DNA of 64,000 bases from IMG/VR virus record IMGVR_UViG_3300025910_000007, positions 20,484-84,483 of that record, one strand, 5' to 3'. Below are positions 46,824 through 54,576 of the stretch, in pieces. This stretch comes from a virus. Both the position numbers and the translations under genes were made by a program. Position 1 is the first letter of the stretch. The number at the start of each line of letters is the position of its first letter. Under the pieces are notes generated by a model. It was given only the letters and a program-made list of their open reading frames with translations. It was not told where the DNA came from and did no database searches.

Positions 46824-47275
46824 GCGGGACAGAACTGACCCAAGAGCAAGTGCAAAAGCTATCCGCTGGGCGCGACCTTGATTTGCTGATCGCTGAAAAG
46901 GTGCTGGGCTGGCGCTGGTGGTATATCCCTCTGGCGAGAGTACGTGTATTGTATCCACCCGACGAGCAGTTGGCATGGATGACAACGCCCGCGGATGGAA
47001 CGGAGCCAATTGGCGCAGCTACGCGGTTTCTGTGGCCGCCCAAGTACAGCACTGATGTTGCTCTGGCATTCAGCGTTGTTGAGGCGATGTCATCATATGG
47101 CTGCGGTTTGGTTCTCGAAGACTGGCGCAATGAAAGCGAGCTGTATCCGTGGGCAGCATATTTCGGTTTGCCTGACGGTGGTACTAGCGCACAAGGGGTA
47201 GCGGATACCGCACCGCTGGCCATCTGCCGTGCTGCGTTGCTGGTGCCGGAACGTTTGCTGAGGAAAGGGCAATGA
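46820..47275 (+). CDS. Phage ABA-sandwich-like protein, second copy
   Basis: 151 aa. LSAGRDLDLLIAEKVLGWRW, then PPKYSTDVALAFSVVEAMSS and ADTAPLAICRAALLVPERLL are strong matches to the family pattern (LD..IAEKVLGW, YSTD, APLAICRAALL). Better conserved than the first copy. ATGA overlap with terL. Confidence 0.75.
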   Translation: MSGTELTQEQVQKLSAGRDLDLLIAEKVLGWRWWYIPLARVRVLYPPDEQLAWMTTPADGTEPIGAATRFLWPPKYSTDVALAFSVVEAMSSYGCGLVLEDWRNESELYPWAAYFGLPDGGTSAQGVADTAPLAICRAALLVPERLLRKGQ

Positions 47276-49461
47276 CGCTCACGCTGGAACTGGAGAATGG
47301 CATTGCGGTCGTACCGGACGATCCCGCTGAGTATCATCCGCTCATTTGCCAGGATCGTCTGTCTGAGTTCGTCCGAGAATTTTGGTCCGAGATACCCGGT
47401 GCTGGCAAATTGATATGGAACTGGCACATGGATGTGCTATGCGATGAGTTGCAGACCGTTGCTGAGCGGCTGATCGCCGGACTGCCCAAAGAACATGATA
47501 CCGTTTTCAACATCAGCCCCGGCACGTCCAAGTCGTCCATCTGTTCCATTTTGTTCCCTGCTTGGTTATGGACGCGGATGCCCCATGCCCGCATTTTGAC
47601 CGCCAGTCATACTTCGGATTTGGCGTTGGATCTGGCCGCCAAAAGCCGCGATGTTGTCCGCAGTGAAAAGTATCGGGCATGGTTTCCTGACATCGACATT
47701 CGCGAAGATACGGACAGCAAGGGGCATTATCGCAATTCGCATGGTGGGGAGCGGAAGGTCTGCACCGTATCTGGTGTGTCGCCGATGGGCTTTCATGCAC
47801 ATGCCATCATTGTGGATGATCCGATTGACCCGAAGAAGGTGTTGTCTGTTGCTGAACTGGAGACAGCGAAGAAGTTCGTGGACGAGGTAATTCCGTCCCG
47901 CAAAGTGGATAAGTTGGTGTCCGTGACATTCTTGGTTATGCAACGATTGGGATTGGGCGATCCTTCAGATGTGATGCTGAAGGGAGCAGCACGCGAGGGG
48001 GCGTCTCCCGTTCGTCAAGTTTGTTTGCCTGCTGAATTGGTGAAGGGCGATGATGGGGCGTTCGCCGATACGGGCGTGGAGCCAAAGGAACTGGCCCGCC
48101 GTTACATCGAAGGTCTGATGGACCCGATACGGTTGGGTCCGCAGGTATTGCGGGATTTTCATTCTCGCGGCGAGCTGTACTACAGCACGCAATTTCTTCA
48201 GCGTCCGTATGCCCGCAGTGGTGGAATGTTCCATGAAGACTGGTTTTCCAAGAGAATCAAGGCGGCTCCTTACAAATGCAGACGGGTTCGTTCTTGGGAT
48301 CGCGCTCAGACGGAAAGCGGCGGCTGTGCGACAGCTGGGACGTTGTTAGGTATGGACGAGGTCAAGGCGTTGTATGTTGAGGATGTCGTCAAGGGTCATT
48401 GGGCGCCCGATCAGCGCAACGCCATGATTTTGGCTACGGCATTGCGCGACCGCATTCGCTATGGCCCCAAGTATGAGCCCATCATACTGGTTGAGAATGA
48501 AGGGGGCAGTACGTCCGGGGATGCCAATTTGGCGCTGGCCCGCAAGTTGCATGGCTTTCGCGTTATTTTTGAGCATCCTACTGGCAAGAAGGAAATCCGC
48601 GCCGATCCGTGGGCTTCGCAGTTGGCTGCTGGTAACGTTTGGTTAGTAGACAACGGCGAAAGGGAAGGGCAGGGCAAGGCGACGTGGGACATCAATGATT
48701 ACATCGCAGAGCATTTGGCCTTTCCTGTCGGAGCCGCTTTGAAGGATCAGGTAGATTCTTCCAGTGCCGGCAGCACTTGGTTGGCTAATCAGATTCGCAA
48801 TGGCCCTGCCATGCGGACTCTCCCCTACCGCAATCGCAAGAAAAATGAGCTGGGCGTCATCGTCTGCACTGAGGATGAACTGGCGGTTACATTGATAGAG
48901 CAGCAGTGCATGTTGGTTCATGTCGTCGATCCTTCGCCCGCAGTCGAGGAGGTGATGTGCAATGAGGCTTCGGCGGCCGCATCCACAGGCGTGCGATTGT
49001 CAGGAGTGTCGGTTGAAGTGAATGGGGGGGTGGGGCAGTCCGCACTTGTTCGCAACCCCGCGGCGGCCTTGTTGGCCGAAGCTCCGCCCCCTCATGCTTT
49101 ACCGAATCTGTTGGGTCATGTAACGCTGACGTTCGCTGCCATTGATCCGGTCGATTATCAGGACCGTTGGGCTGAGCCCATCCCGCCGTGGAACTTGCCT
49201 GCGGATAAACTCATCATGTCGCGTGATGACGGCCGCAAGCTGTGGGGTTTTCTGTCCAAACGTCGCGATATCCCGCCGGAGGTTGTGGTGTTCTGCGATG
49301 ATGGGGACGGCCGCGCCCTTTCGTTGGCAGTGGCATTCTGTGAGATCATGCGATATCCTTTGGAAACGATCCATCGGCCGAATGAAGAAGCAAAGGTAAC
49401 GGCAGCGCCGATCAAGCACGTGGCGGATATGGCGAAAACTTGTAGGGCATTGGTGATGTAG
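47272..49461 (+). CDS. terL: Terminase large subunit with a C-terminal phosphatase-like domain
   Basis: 729 aa, about 200 more than usual. The ATPase half has the P-loop-like FNISPGTSKSSICSILFPAW near residue 82, ILTASHTSDLALD and the Walker B AIIVDDPIDP. The nuclease half has RSWDRAQTESGGCATAG, PIILVENEGGSTSGD and GAALKDQVDSSSAGS. After residue 550 comes a linker, then HVTLTFAAIDPVDYQDRW, RDDGRKLWGFLSKR and EVVVFCDDGDGRALSLAVAF. The last is a C-x5-R loop in the place where dual-specificity phosphatases have HCxxGxxRS, here FC for HC. The fusion is unusual; catalysis is unproven. Confidence 0.85.
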   Translation: MTLTLELENGIAVVPDDPAEYHPLICQDRLSEFVREFWSEIPGAGKLIWNWHMDVLCDELQTVAERLIAGLPKEHDTVFNISPGTSKSSICSILFPAWLWTRMPHARILTASHTSDLALDLAAKSRDVVRSEKYRAWFPDIDIREDTDSKGHYRNSHGGERKVCTVSGVSPMGFHAHAIIVDDPIDPKKVLSVAELETAKKFVDEVIPSRKVDKLVSVTFLVMQRLGLGDPSDVMLKGAAREGASPVRQVCLPAELVKGDDGAFADTGVEPKELARRYIEGLMDPIRLGPQVLRDFHSRGELYYSTQFLQRPYARSGGMFHEDWFSKRIKAAPYKCRRVRSWDRAQTESGGCATAGTLLGMDEVKALYVEDVVKGHWAPDQRNAMILATALRDRIRYGPKYEPIILVENEGGSTSGDANLALARKLHGFRVIFEHPTGKKEIRADPWASQLAAGNVWLVDNGEREGQGKATWDINDYIAEHLAFPVGAALKDQVDSSSAGSTWLANQIRNGPAMRTLPYRNRKKNELGVIVCTEDELAVTLIEQQCMLVHVVDPSPAVEEVMCNEASAAASTGVRLSGVSVEVNGGVGQSALVRNPAAALLAEAPPPHALPNLLGHVTLTFAAIDPVDYQDRWAEPIPPWNLPADKLIMSRDDGRKLWGFLSKRRDIPPEVVVFCDDGDGRALSLAVAFCEIMRYPLETIHRPNEEAKVTAAPIKHVADMAKTCRALVM

Positions 49462-49469
49462 GAGCATCC

Positions 49470-49856
49470 ATGAACGTGACCGAAGTGGAAATTGTGTTGG
49501 CTGGGCAGCAGGACGATCCTCGCATACTGGGCTACTGTTCGGTGGTGTTCGGTGATGATTTCGTCCTGCACGAACTGAAGATCATCAGCGGTGACTACGG
49601 GCCGATTGTGTGCATGCCGTCGCGCAAGGTAACACGTCGTTGTTTCAAATGCGGCCGCAAGAACGCCGTACAGAACAATTACTGCGGCTACTGCGGTTGT
49701 ACTTTGGAGGTCAGCAACCGCCCGTCGCGTGACAACCATGCGGACATCTTCCACCCCATCAACAATAGCGCCCGTGAGAAGCTGTCTGCGGCGATACTGA
49801 ATGCGTACTGGCGGCAGCAGGATTTGCAGATGGATCATGTGGGGGCCGTTGAATGA
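49470..49856 (+). CDS. SpoVG-like protein with inserted zinc ribbon
   Basis: 128 aa. MNVTEVEIVLAGQQDDPRIL, YCSVVFGDDFVLHELKIISG and YGPIVCMPSRK match the SpoVG fold, and HADIFHPINNSAREKLSAAI matches its C-terminal part. Between them, where SpoVG has a short loop, lies CFKCGRKNAVQNNYCGYCGC, a zinc ribbon. SpoVG proteins bind RNA and DNA and act as global regulators. The insertion appears novel. Next gene is a sigma factor, which suggests late-gene control. Confidence 0.75.
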   Translation: MNVTEVEIVLAGQQDDPRILGYCSVVFGDDFVLHELKIISGDYGPIVCMPSRKVTRRCFKCGRKNAVQNNYCGYCGCTLEVSNRPSRDNHADIFHPINNSAREKLSAAILNAYWRQQDLQMDHVGAVE

Positions 49857-50572
49857 CTGAACAGGAAGCCGAGAAGGAATTCCGCAGCAAGATTGTGAGC
49901 GTGCGCAAGGGCCGCCCGTTGTTCCCGCGGCAACGGTCGCAGGCGGAACGCAACGCATTGTTCAATGAGCATGTTCTACTAGCCTACAAATTTGCGGCCT
50001 GTTACTGGAAGCGGCCTGTTGGTAAGCGGGTAGGTTCGTATGAGGATTGCGTGCAGCATTGTCTGATGGGGCTGTTGCATGCGGCGGAATTGTTCGATGC
50101 GCGTCAGGGCTTTCGGTTTTCTACCTATGCCTACCGTGCGATGTATTCGCATTTGCAACGGGGTGCATCGGACGCACGGTTGATCGGCATTCCTGCACAG
50201 TACCTGAACGGCAGCAACAAGTGCGTCGATCACAAGGACGAGGTAGTGCGGGCCTATCATGTGCAGCAATTTCCGGTAGGGCTTTTCGATGATGGCGATG
50301 CCTGGGAGCCGCTGGCGCCAGTACGGCATTACATGGAACAGGATGAGCGTCAGGAAGTGTTGCGTGCCTTGCAACGATTGCGTCCGCGTCTGCGTTTGTT
50401 GCTGATGCTGCGGTTTGGCATCAGTCCTCTGCCGTGCATCTGGAAGGGCGAAGAGGTAGGGCTGATACTGGGGGTGTCGAAGCAGCGGGTCGATCAGCTA
50501 TGGAATCAGGCCGCACGAGAATTCATGAAGGCGTATCGTACTGAGAAAGATGTTAGCAGGGGACGGTCATGA
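49853..50572 (+). CDS. Sigma-70-family RNA polymerase sigma factor
   Basis: 239 aa. Region 2: NEHVLLAYKFAACYWKRP, SYEDCVQHCLMGLLHAAELF and QGFRFSTYAYRAMYSHLQRG. Region 4: LRALQRLRPRLRLLLMLRFG and EEVGLILGVSKQRVDQLWNQ, the C-terminal helix-turn-helix that reads the -35 box. It is a complete sigma factor and a candidate late-gene activator, following the SpoVG-like gene and the terminase. Confidence 0.85.
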   Translation: MTEQEAEKEFRSKIVSVRKGRPLFPRQRSQAERNALFNEHVLLAYKFAACYWKRPVGKRVGSYEDCVQHCLMGLLHAAELFDARQGFRFSTYAYRAMYSHLQRGASDARLIGIPAQYLNGSNKCVDHKDEVVRAYHVQQFPVGLFDDGDAWEPLAPVRHYMEQDERQEVLRALQRLRPRLRLLLMLRFGISPLPCIWKGEEVGLILGVSKQRVDQLWNQAAREFMKAYRTEKDVSRGRS

Positions 50573-50811
50573 AGGGCGGCTACAAAGACCTCTGCGTCAA
50601 ATGTCATATGCCGTGGGGGCAGGGTACATGCCGAGCCTGTGCGGCAGTGCGATACTATGCTGAGGATGTTTTTGGGAAGGAGTTCAACAATGTGGATGAC
50701 CGATTACATTCGGGAAATTCAGAAGCAACTGGTGAGCCGCTACGGTTTCCCGCCGAACAACGAGGGCCTGCCAACGGCTGTACCGGACGGCGACTACCCG
50801 ATGGAGATTGA
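50569..50811 (+). CDS. Zinc-ribbon protein, possibly shortened
   Basis: MKGGYKDLCVKCHMPWGQGT followed by CRACAAVRYYAEDVFGK. The first 35 residues align with the gene at 50.886 (C-x-C...GQG-x-C...CCAV). Past about residue 40 it overlaps the next gene in another frame and may not be meaningful. Confidence 0.5.
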   Translation: MKGGYKDLCVKCHMPWGQGTCRACAAVRYYAEDVFGKEFNNVDDRLHSGNSEATGEPLRFPAEQRGPANGCTGRRLPDGD

Positions 50812-50893
50812 TGGGAAACTGGACCATGTACAGGTCATTGACGGCAAGATTCATTGCTGTCGATTCGTTGATGAGGAGAAGACCGATGGATGA
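50690..50893 (+). CDS. Hypothetical protein, 67 aa
   Basis: ATG 50690 follows GGAAGGAGTTCAACA, a strong site. MWMTDYIREIQKQLVSRYGF then YPMEIDGKLDHVQVIDGKIH and CCRFVDEEKTDG. Small alpha/beta. Unknown. Confidence 0.6.
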   Translation: MWMTDYIREIQKQLVSRYGFPPNNEGLPTAVPDGDYPMEIDGKLDHVQVIDGKIHCCRFVDEEKTDG

Positions 50894-51107
50894 CAACGAT
50901 TGTGATTGGTGCAAGGAATGTGATTGTCCTGTCGGTCAGGGACGCTGTGATGGCTGTTGTGCAGTAGCCGTTGCATGCGAATACAGCGGTTTCCCCGACG
51001 AAGACATTGCCACATGCCCTCATTGTGGCAAGGAGTACGAGGATTTCAGCGATCTGGGCTGCGGCCATTGCGATGCCCGTCATCCTGATTTCGGAGCGAT
51101 GCCATGA
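50886..51107 (+). CDS. Cys-rich zinc protein, 73 aa
   Basis: MDDNDCDWCKECDCPVGQGR, CDGCCAVAVACEYSG, ATCPHCGKEYEDFSDLGCGH with a final CDARH: at least six Cys pairs. A paralogue of the 50.57-kb gene in its first part. Possibly three zinc sites. Unknown. Confidence 0.6.
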   Translation: MDDNDCDWCKECDCPVGQGRCDGCCAVAVACEYSGFPDEDIATCPHCGKEYEDFSDLGCGHCDARHPDFGAMP

Positions 51108-51313
51108 ATGAAACCATCACAGTAGAACGGGCGATGCTGATAGAACTGCGGGCACAGATTCTGGATGCGCAGGAAATCCGCTGTGGTGCTTTGGCATGTC
51201 CAGACAGCCGCTACAGCGTTGATCCTGCTCTGCGGGCACCTTGCAGCCGGCATGCGCGGGGACGGCGGCTGCTGATTGCTTTGGACGCTCTGTTGCAGGA
51301 GAACAAGACATGA
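51104..51313 (+). CDS. Hypothetical protein, 69 aa
   Basis: MNETITVERAMLIELRAQIL, then CGALACPDSRYSVDPALRAP and CSRHARGRRLLIALDALLQE. Helical with scattered Cys. ATGA overlaps on both sides. Unknown. Confidence 0.6.
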   Translation: MNETITVERAMLIELRAQILDAQEIRCGALACPDSRYSVDPALRAPCSRHARGRRLLIALDALLQENKT

Positions 51314-51699
51314 GTTTGTTTGAGCATGGGGATTTTCACCTGCACAGCGGCGGGCGTTCGACATTCAAGATCGATTGCAACTGGTTGATGGATGAAGACT
51401 GGTGCGCAGTAGCAAGCCTGTTACGTTCGTTGCTGCCGAAGTATGGCGGGGTCGTTGGAATACCGACTGGCGGATTGCAATTAGCCAAGGAAATGCACAG
51501 GGGCGTTACCATTTCTGAACTGGCTGAAGGGAAAACGCTACCGACGCTGCTGGTCGATGATGTGCTGACAACCGGCGCCAGCATGGAAGAATGGCGGGCG
51601 AAAATCAAGGGGGATGTGATTGGGGCAGTAGTGTTCGCACGCGGCTCGTGCCCGGATTGGGTACTAGCCTTGTTCCAGATGAAGGAGAACAAACCATGA
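51310..51699 (+). CDS. Phosphoribosyltransferase-like protein
   Basis: 129 aa. GVVGIPTGGLQLAKEM has the PRTase phosphate-binding pattern, and TLLVDDVLTTGASMEEWRAK is the PRPP-binding motif (DDVxTTG). It resembles orotate phosphoribosyltransferases but is shorter than the 200-aa enzymes. Possibly a salvage enzyme or a nucleotide sensor. ATGA start overlaps the upstream gene. Confidence 0.75.
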   Translation: MSLFEHGDFHLHSGGRSTFKIDCNWLMDEDWCAVASLLRSLLPKYGGVVGIPTGGLQLAKEMHRGVTISELAEGKTLPTLLVDDVLTTGASMEEWRAKIKGDVIGAVVFARGSCPDWVLALFQMKENKP

Positions 51700-52214
51700 G
51701 TCTGCACGACGCCATCCAGGCCATTGTTGAGGACATGGAAGAAGTTGCGGGCAGTCCGCCGCACAGCAACGAATCTCTGCAATTGCGATCCTACGCACGG
51801 ATGCTGCGGATTGCCCTCAAGGCTGCGACTGCGGGCAGTATGATGGGTGTCAATGCCCAGCCTGTCATCCTGCCAGCCTATCCTGATCCCATCACGCAGC
51901 ACGCCACCGAAATCGAAAAGGCCCGCGCCGAGTTTCGCAACAAGAAGAAGCCGAACGAAGACACCGACCGCATGGTGCTGCTGGTGGGGGGCAGCGGCGA
52001 TGGGGCGCTGTTGCCCTTCCCCGAAGCTGCGCCAGTGGGCGCCCGCACGGAAGTGAGTGGAGACGTATACGAGCTGTGGTCAGACGGCAGTTTGCACTAT
52101 GTGCGGCCGCAGCGGACAAAGGCTGAAGTGTTGCGGGCGCGGAATACTCGATCGGGGTGCTGCAATCGCTACGCGGACAACATGGCATGCGATTGTCTAG
52201 AGGGGGCGGTCTGA
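51696..52214 (+). CDS. Hypothetical protein, 172 aa
   Basis: MSLHDAIQAIVEDMEEVAGS, then RMLRIALKAATAGSMMGVNA, Pro-rich linker, VLLVGGSGDGALLPFPEAAP and a Cys pair near the end. Unknown. Confidence 0.6.
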   Translation: MSLHDAIQAIVEDMEEVAGSPPHSNESLQLRSYARMLRIALKAATAGSMMGVNAQPVILPAYPDPITQHATEIEKARAEFRNKKKPNEDTDRMVLLVGGSGDGALLPFPEAAPVGARTEVSGDVYELWSDGSLHYVRPQRTKAEVLRARNTRSGCCNRYADNMACDCLEGAV

Positions 52215-52420
52215 TGAAGCCGCCCCGCAAAAGCGACCCCTACCTGATTTACGTCGCCGATATGTTACGTGATGAAGACCGGCTGGTTTCTTCCTGTCGG
52301 ACACGTGGGCGGGCTGAAGCGGTGGTACGGCGCATCAATCAGGAATTGGTCACTCGCTACGGTGATCCACGCATTGCTCCGTTGTACTATGTGCTGCGAC
52401 GTTCGGACGGTGGGGGCTGA
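52214..52420 (+). CDS. Hypothetical protein, 68 aa
   Basis: Begins ATG 52214, overlapping the upstream stop. MKPPRKSDPYLIYVADMLRD then RGRAEAVVRRINQELVTRYG. Basic helical protein. Unknown. Confidence 0.55.
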   Translation: MKPPRKSDPYLIYVADMLRDEDRLVSSCRTRGRAEAVVRRINQELVTRYGDPRIAPLYYVLRRSDGGG

Positions 52421-52496
52421 ATCCCGCTTTCCCTAGACGAAAACCCGTCCCATCCGTTAGGCTAGGTAATACGGAATCGGGGAACGGGGGTGCTAG

Positions 52497-52886
52497 ATGG
52501 ACTGGCTGCAATTTCTCGACAAGCAGGGGTGGCCAGCCGTCACGACCTTTCTTGTCGTGCTGGGGGTAATCTACACGACACGCGCCGTATGGCGTGATTT
52601 CGTTCTCCCTATCCGCGACCAACTCGTCCTTCGCGGTGTCAAATCTTTCGACAAGTTCGATTCTGAAGTGTGCCGGCTTCGAGATTTGCGTGATATGGTC
52701 GAAGGACTGCATGTTCAGGTGGAAAGGATCATCAACCAATGTACGCGACTGGAGGAACATTTAATGGGTCCGTACCGTCCCTCGTCGCGGACGGATCGCC
52801 CAGCGCCCCTGCGACCGAAAGAACACCAGCACCCGCCAGTAACGTCCGTGGAGCAAAAGCCTCCGTCCTCTACTACGCCGAAGTAG
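52497..52886 (+). CDS. Membrane-anchored protein, lysis candidate
   Basis: 129 aa. An N-terminal membrane segment (AVTTFLVVLGVIYTTRAVW) is followed by a charged helical region and a Pro/Ser C-terminal tail. Its stop overlaps the next gene as TAGTG. Fits an inner-membrane component of a lysis unit, but nothing proves it. Confidence 0.5.
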   Translation: MDWLQFLDKQGWPAVTTFLVVLGVIYTTRAVWRDFVLPIRDQLVLRGVKSFDKFDSEVCRLRDLRDMVEGLHVQVERIINQCTRLEEHLMGPYRPSSRTDRPAPLRPKEHQHPPVTSVEQKPPSSTTPK

Positions 52887-53131
52887 TGGTATTGCTTGGG
52901 GGCATGTTGCTGCTGGGCTTCGTGATCTTGCCGAGGCTGGAGGCGGTTCTTGACAAGCAACGGGAGATCGACTGGAAGCGACACGAAGAAACCGTTCGAC
53001 AGGAAAGTACGGCGGCAACGCTCGAACAATCGCGTGATCGGGCGATCAAGCAGCAGGCCGAGATCATACGGTTGAACGCCGAGAACCTGCGACTGGCGCA
53101 GGAACTCAACAAGAAGCTCAAGGGGGAATGA
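52886..53131 (+). CDS. Spanin-like membrane/coiled-coil protein, 81 aa
   Basis: GTG 52886 overlaps the upstream stop; an in-frame ATG at 52739 would overlap it by 148 nt. VVLLGGMLLLGFVILPRLEA is a membrane segment. HEETVRQESTAATLEQSRDR, IKQQAEIIRLNAENLRLAQE is a coiled coil with a basic end. Membrane plus coiled coil matches inner-membrane spanins. No lipoprotein partner seen. Confidence 0.5.
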   Translation: MVLLGGMLLLGFVILPRLEAVLDKQREIDWKRHEETVRQESTAATLEQSRDRAIKQQAEIIRLNAENLRLAQELNKKLKGE

Positions 53132-53132
53132 C

Positions 53133-53330
53133 GTGGCCTGCGAAGCTGAACAGAGTGCGGTCAACGCAGCTCAGGCATCGGTGGATCAACTGGCTGAGTC
53201 ATTGGTCGTGGCCAGTGCAGCGGTCACAGCAGCGGAAGCGACCGAGACGGCGGTACTGGCGGCATATGGTGCGGCCATCGTGGCACTGACGGCGGCACAA
53301 GCCGCATTGACGGCATGTCAGGGCGGCTAA
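53133..53330 (+). CDS. Ala-rich coiled-coil protein, 65 aa
   Basis: GTG start. MACEAEQSAVNAAQASVDQL and repeated Ala/Val/Thr heptads (AAEATETAVLAAYGAAIVAL). Two Cys at the ends. Low complexity. Unknown. Confidence 0.5.
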   Translation: MACEAEQSAVNAAQASVDQLAESLVVASAAVTAAEATETAVLAAYGAAIVALTAAQAALTACQGG

Positions 53331-53364
53331 TCACCGAGAGATAGGTACAGTGGAGTGGCAACCA

Positions 53365-53640
53365 ATGTTGTTTGCCGAAATCTCGGATACGGTCTGGTTG
53401 GCCATCATCGGCATTGTGGCAATGGTGGTCAAAGATGTGCTCGATGCTTGGCGGGCACGTCGTGCGGCAGCAGCAGTGGTCAAGGCCGTGGTTGATAAGG
53501 CGGACGAGGCTGCTGTGCAGCGCGACGTAGATATGACGGCCATTCGGAATGATACGGTCAAGCAGACGCAGCATCTCGTTTCTGGGTTGGAGAAGGTGGC
53601 GGCTAGTGTGGAAGAGGTGCAGGCGACTGTGACAAAGTGA
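53365..53640 (+). CDS. Membrane coiled-coil protein, first of a tandem pair
   Basis: MLFAEISDTVWLAIIGIVAM then VVKDVLDAWRARRAAAAVVK and a long helix. The membrane segment and start context (GGCAACCAATG) are repeated in the next gene, so a duplication is likely. 91 aa. Confidence 0.55.
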   Translation: MLFAEISDTVWLAIIGIVAMVVKDVLDAWRARRAAAAVVKAVVDKADEAAVQRDVDMTAIRNDTVKQTQHLVSGLEKVAASVEEVQATVTK

Positions 53641-53669
53641 GGACCAGTTTGTATCGGCGGGGGCAACCA

Positions 53670-54206
53670 ATGTTGTTTGCCGAAATTTCAGACGCGGTCT
53701 GGTTGGCTGTCATCGTTCTTGCTGGAACCATTGTCAAGGAAATATTCGACCGTCAACGTGCCAATGATGCAGCGGCCAAGGTAGCTGCTGTAGCTGCAAC
53801 GGCCTCAGAAATTGCAACGGTAGCAGCCAGGAAGGCAGAAGAGGTCAAGACAGTTTTGCAGGCAACAACGGCATCTGTCGCTAGCAAGGTTCAGAAAGCG
53901 ACTGAAGCAGTTGAGGCTGTAAAGGATGCATTGGTAGAAACAACCGAAGCAGCAGTCACAAAAGCGGAAGAGGCTGCCGTTGTACGTGCTCAAACGTTGA
54001 GGGTTGTCAACATTGTTCACGGGCTGGTCAACAATGAAATGCATCTGGCGCTCTCGGCAGCAGCGACGTTGGCCCGGCGTGTGGCTAATATGACGGGCCA
54101 TGCTACCGACGCAGCGTTGGCAACAGAGGCGGAAACGAAGCTGCGGGAACACGACGCGAGACAGACAAGGGTGGATGCGCAGCAGACGAACGGAGGCCGG
54201 CCATGA
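53670..54206 (+). CDS. Membrane coiled-coil protein, second of a tandem pair
   Basis: MLFAEISDAVWLAVIVLAGT is nearly the same as the start of the upstream gene; the rest is a long Ala/Glu/Val coiled coil (ATTASVASKVQKATEAVEAV). 178 aa. Resembles a phase-shifted or extended copy. Possible lysis or tail-fibre-associated role; unproven. Confidence 0.55.
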   Translation: MLFAEISDAVWLAVIVLAGTIVKEIFDRQRANDAAAKVAAVAATASEIATVAARKAEEVKTVLQATTASVASKVQKATEAVEAVKDALVETTEAAVTKAEEAAVVRAQTLRVVNIVHGLVNNEMHLALSAAATLARRVANMTGHATDAALATEAETKLREHDARQTRVDAQQTNGGRP

Positions 54207-54415
54207 TCGCCGATATCATCGTCCACACGAGCAGCGGCAGCAGCATTCTGGGCACGCTCAAGTGGCTGCTGATTATCGCTGGGCTCGTGGCCATCGTCCT
54301 GATCGCCGTCAAGGCGATGGGCTACATAATTCCTGAGTGGTTCATCAAAATCCTGTTCGTGGTCCTGATCGTCGTTGTGGCGGTTCTGGCCCTTGAATTT
54401 CTAGCGGGCCTCTGA
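54203..54415 (+). CDS. Holin-like small membrane protein, 70 aa
   Basis: Two hydrophobic spans: WLLIIAGLVAIVLIAVKAMG and FVVLIVVVAVLALEFLAGL, with a short N-terminal part. Small size and two spans suit a holin. ATGA coupled. Function by topology only. Confidence 0.5.
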   Translation: MIADIIVHTSSGSSILGTLKWLLIIAGLVAIVLIAVKAMGYIIPEWFIKILFVVLIVVVAVLALEFLAGL

Positions 54416-54576
54416 TGTTCCGACCCATCTGCAATTACCTGTCGGCTCTGTTCGACTGTCCGCCCCCGCGGCGGTCGTTTCGTCTCATTCCAGTCCTGAG
54501 TGCGGTGAAAGAACAGAACGGTCCTGTTTCGCCAACACCGCAATATCAGGGCTGGCCTACTACTGGAGAATTACTC

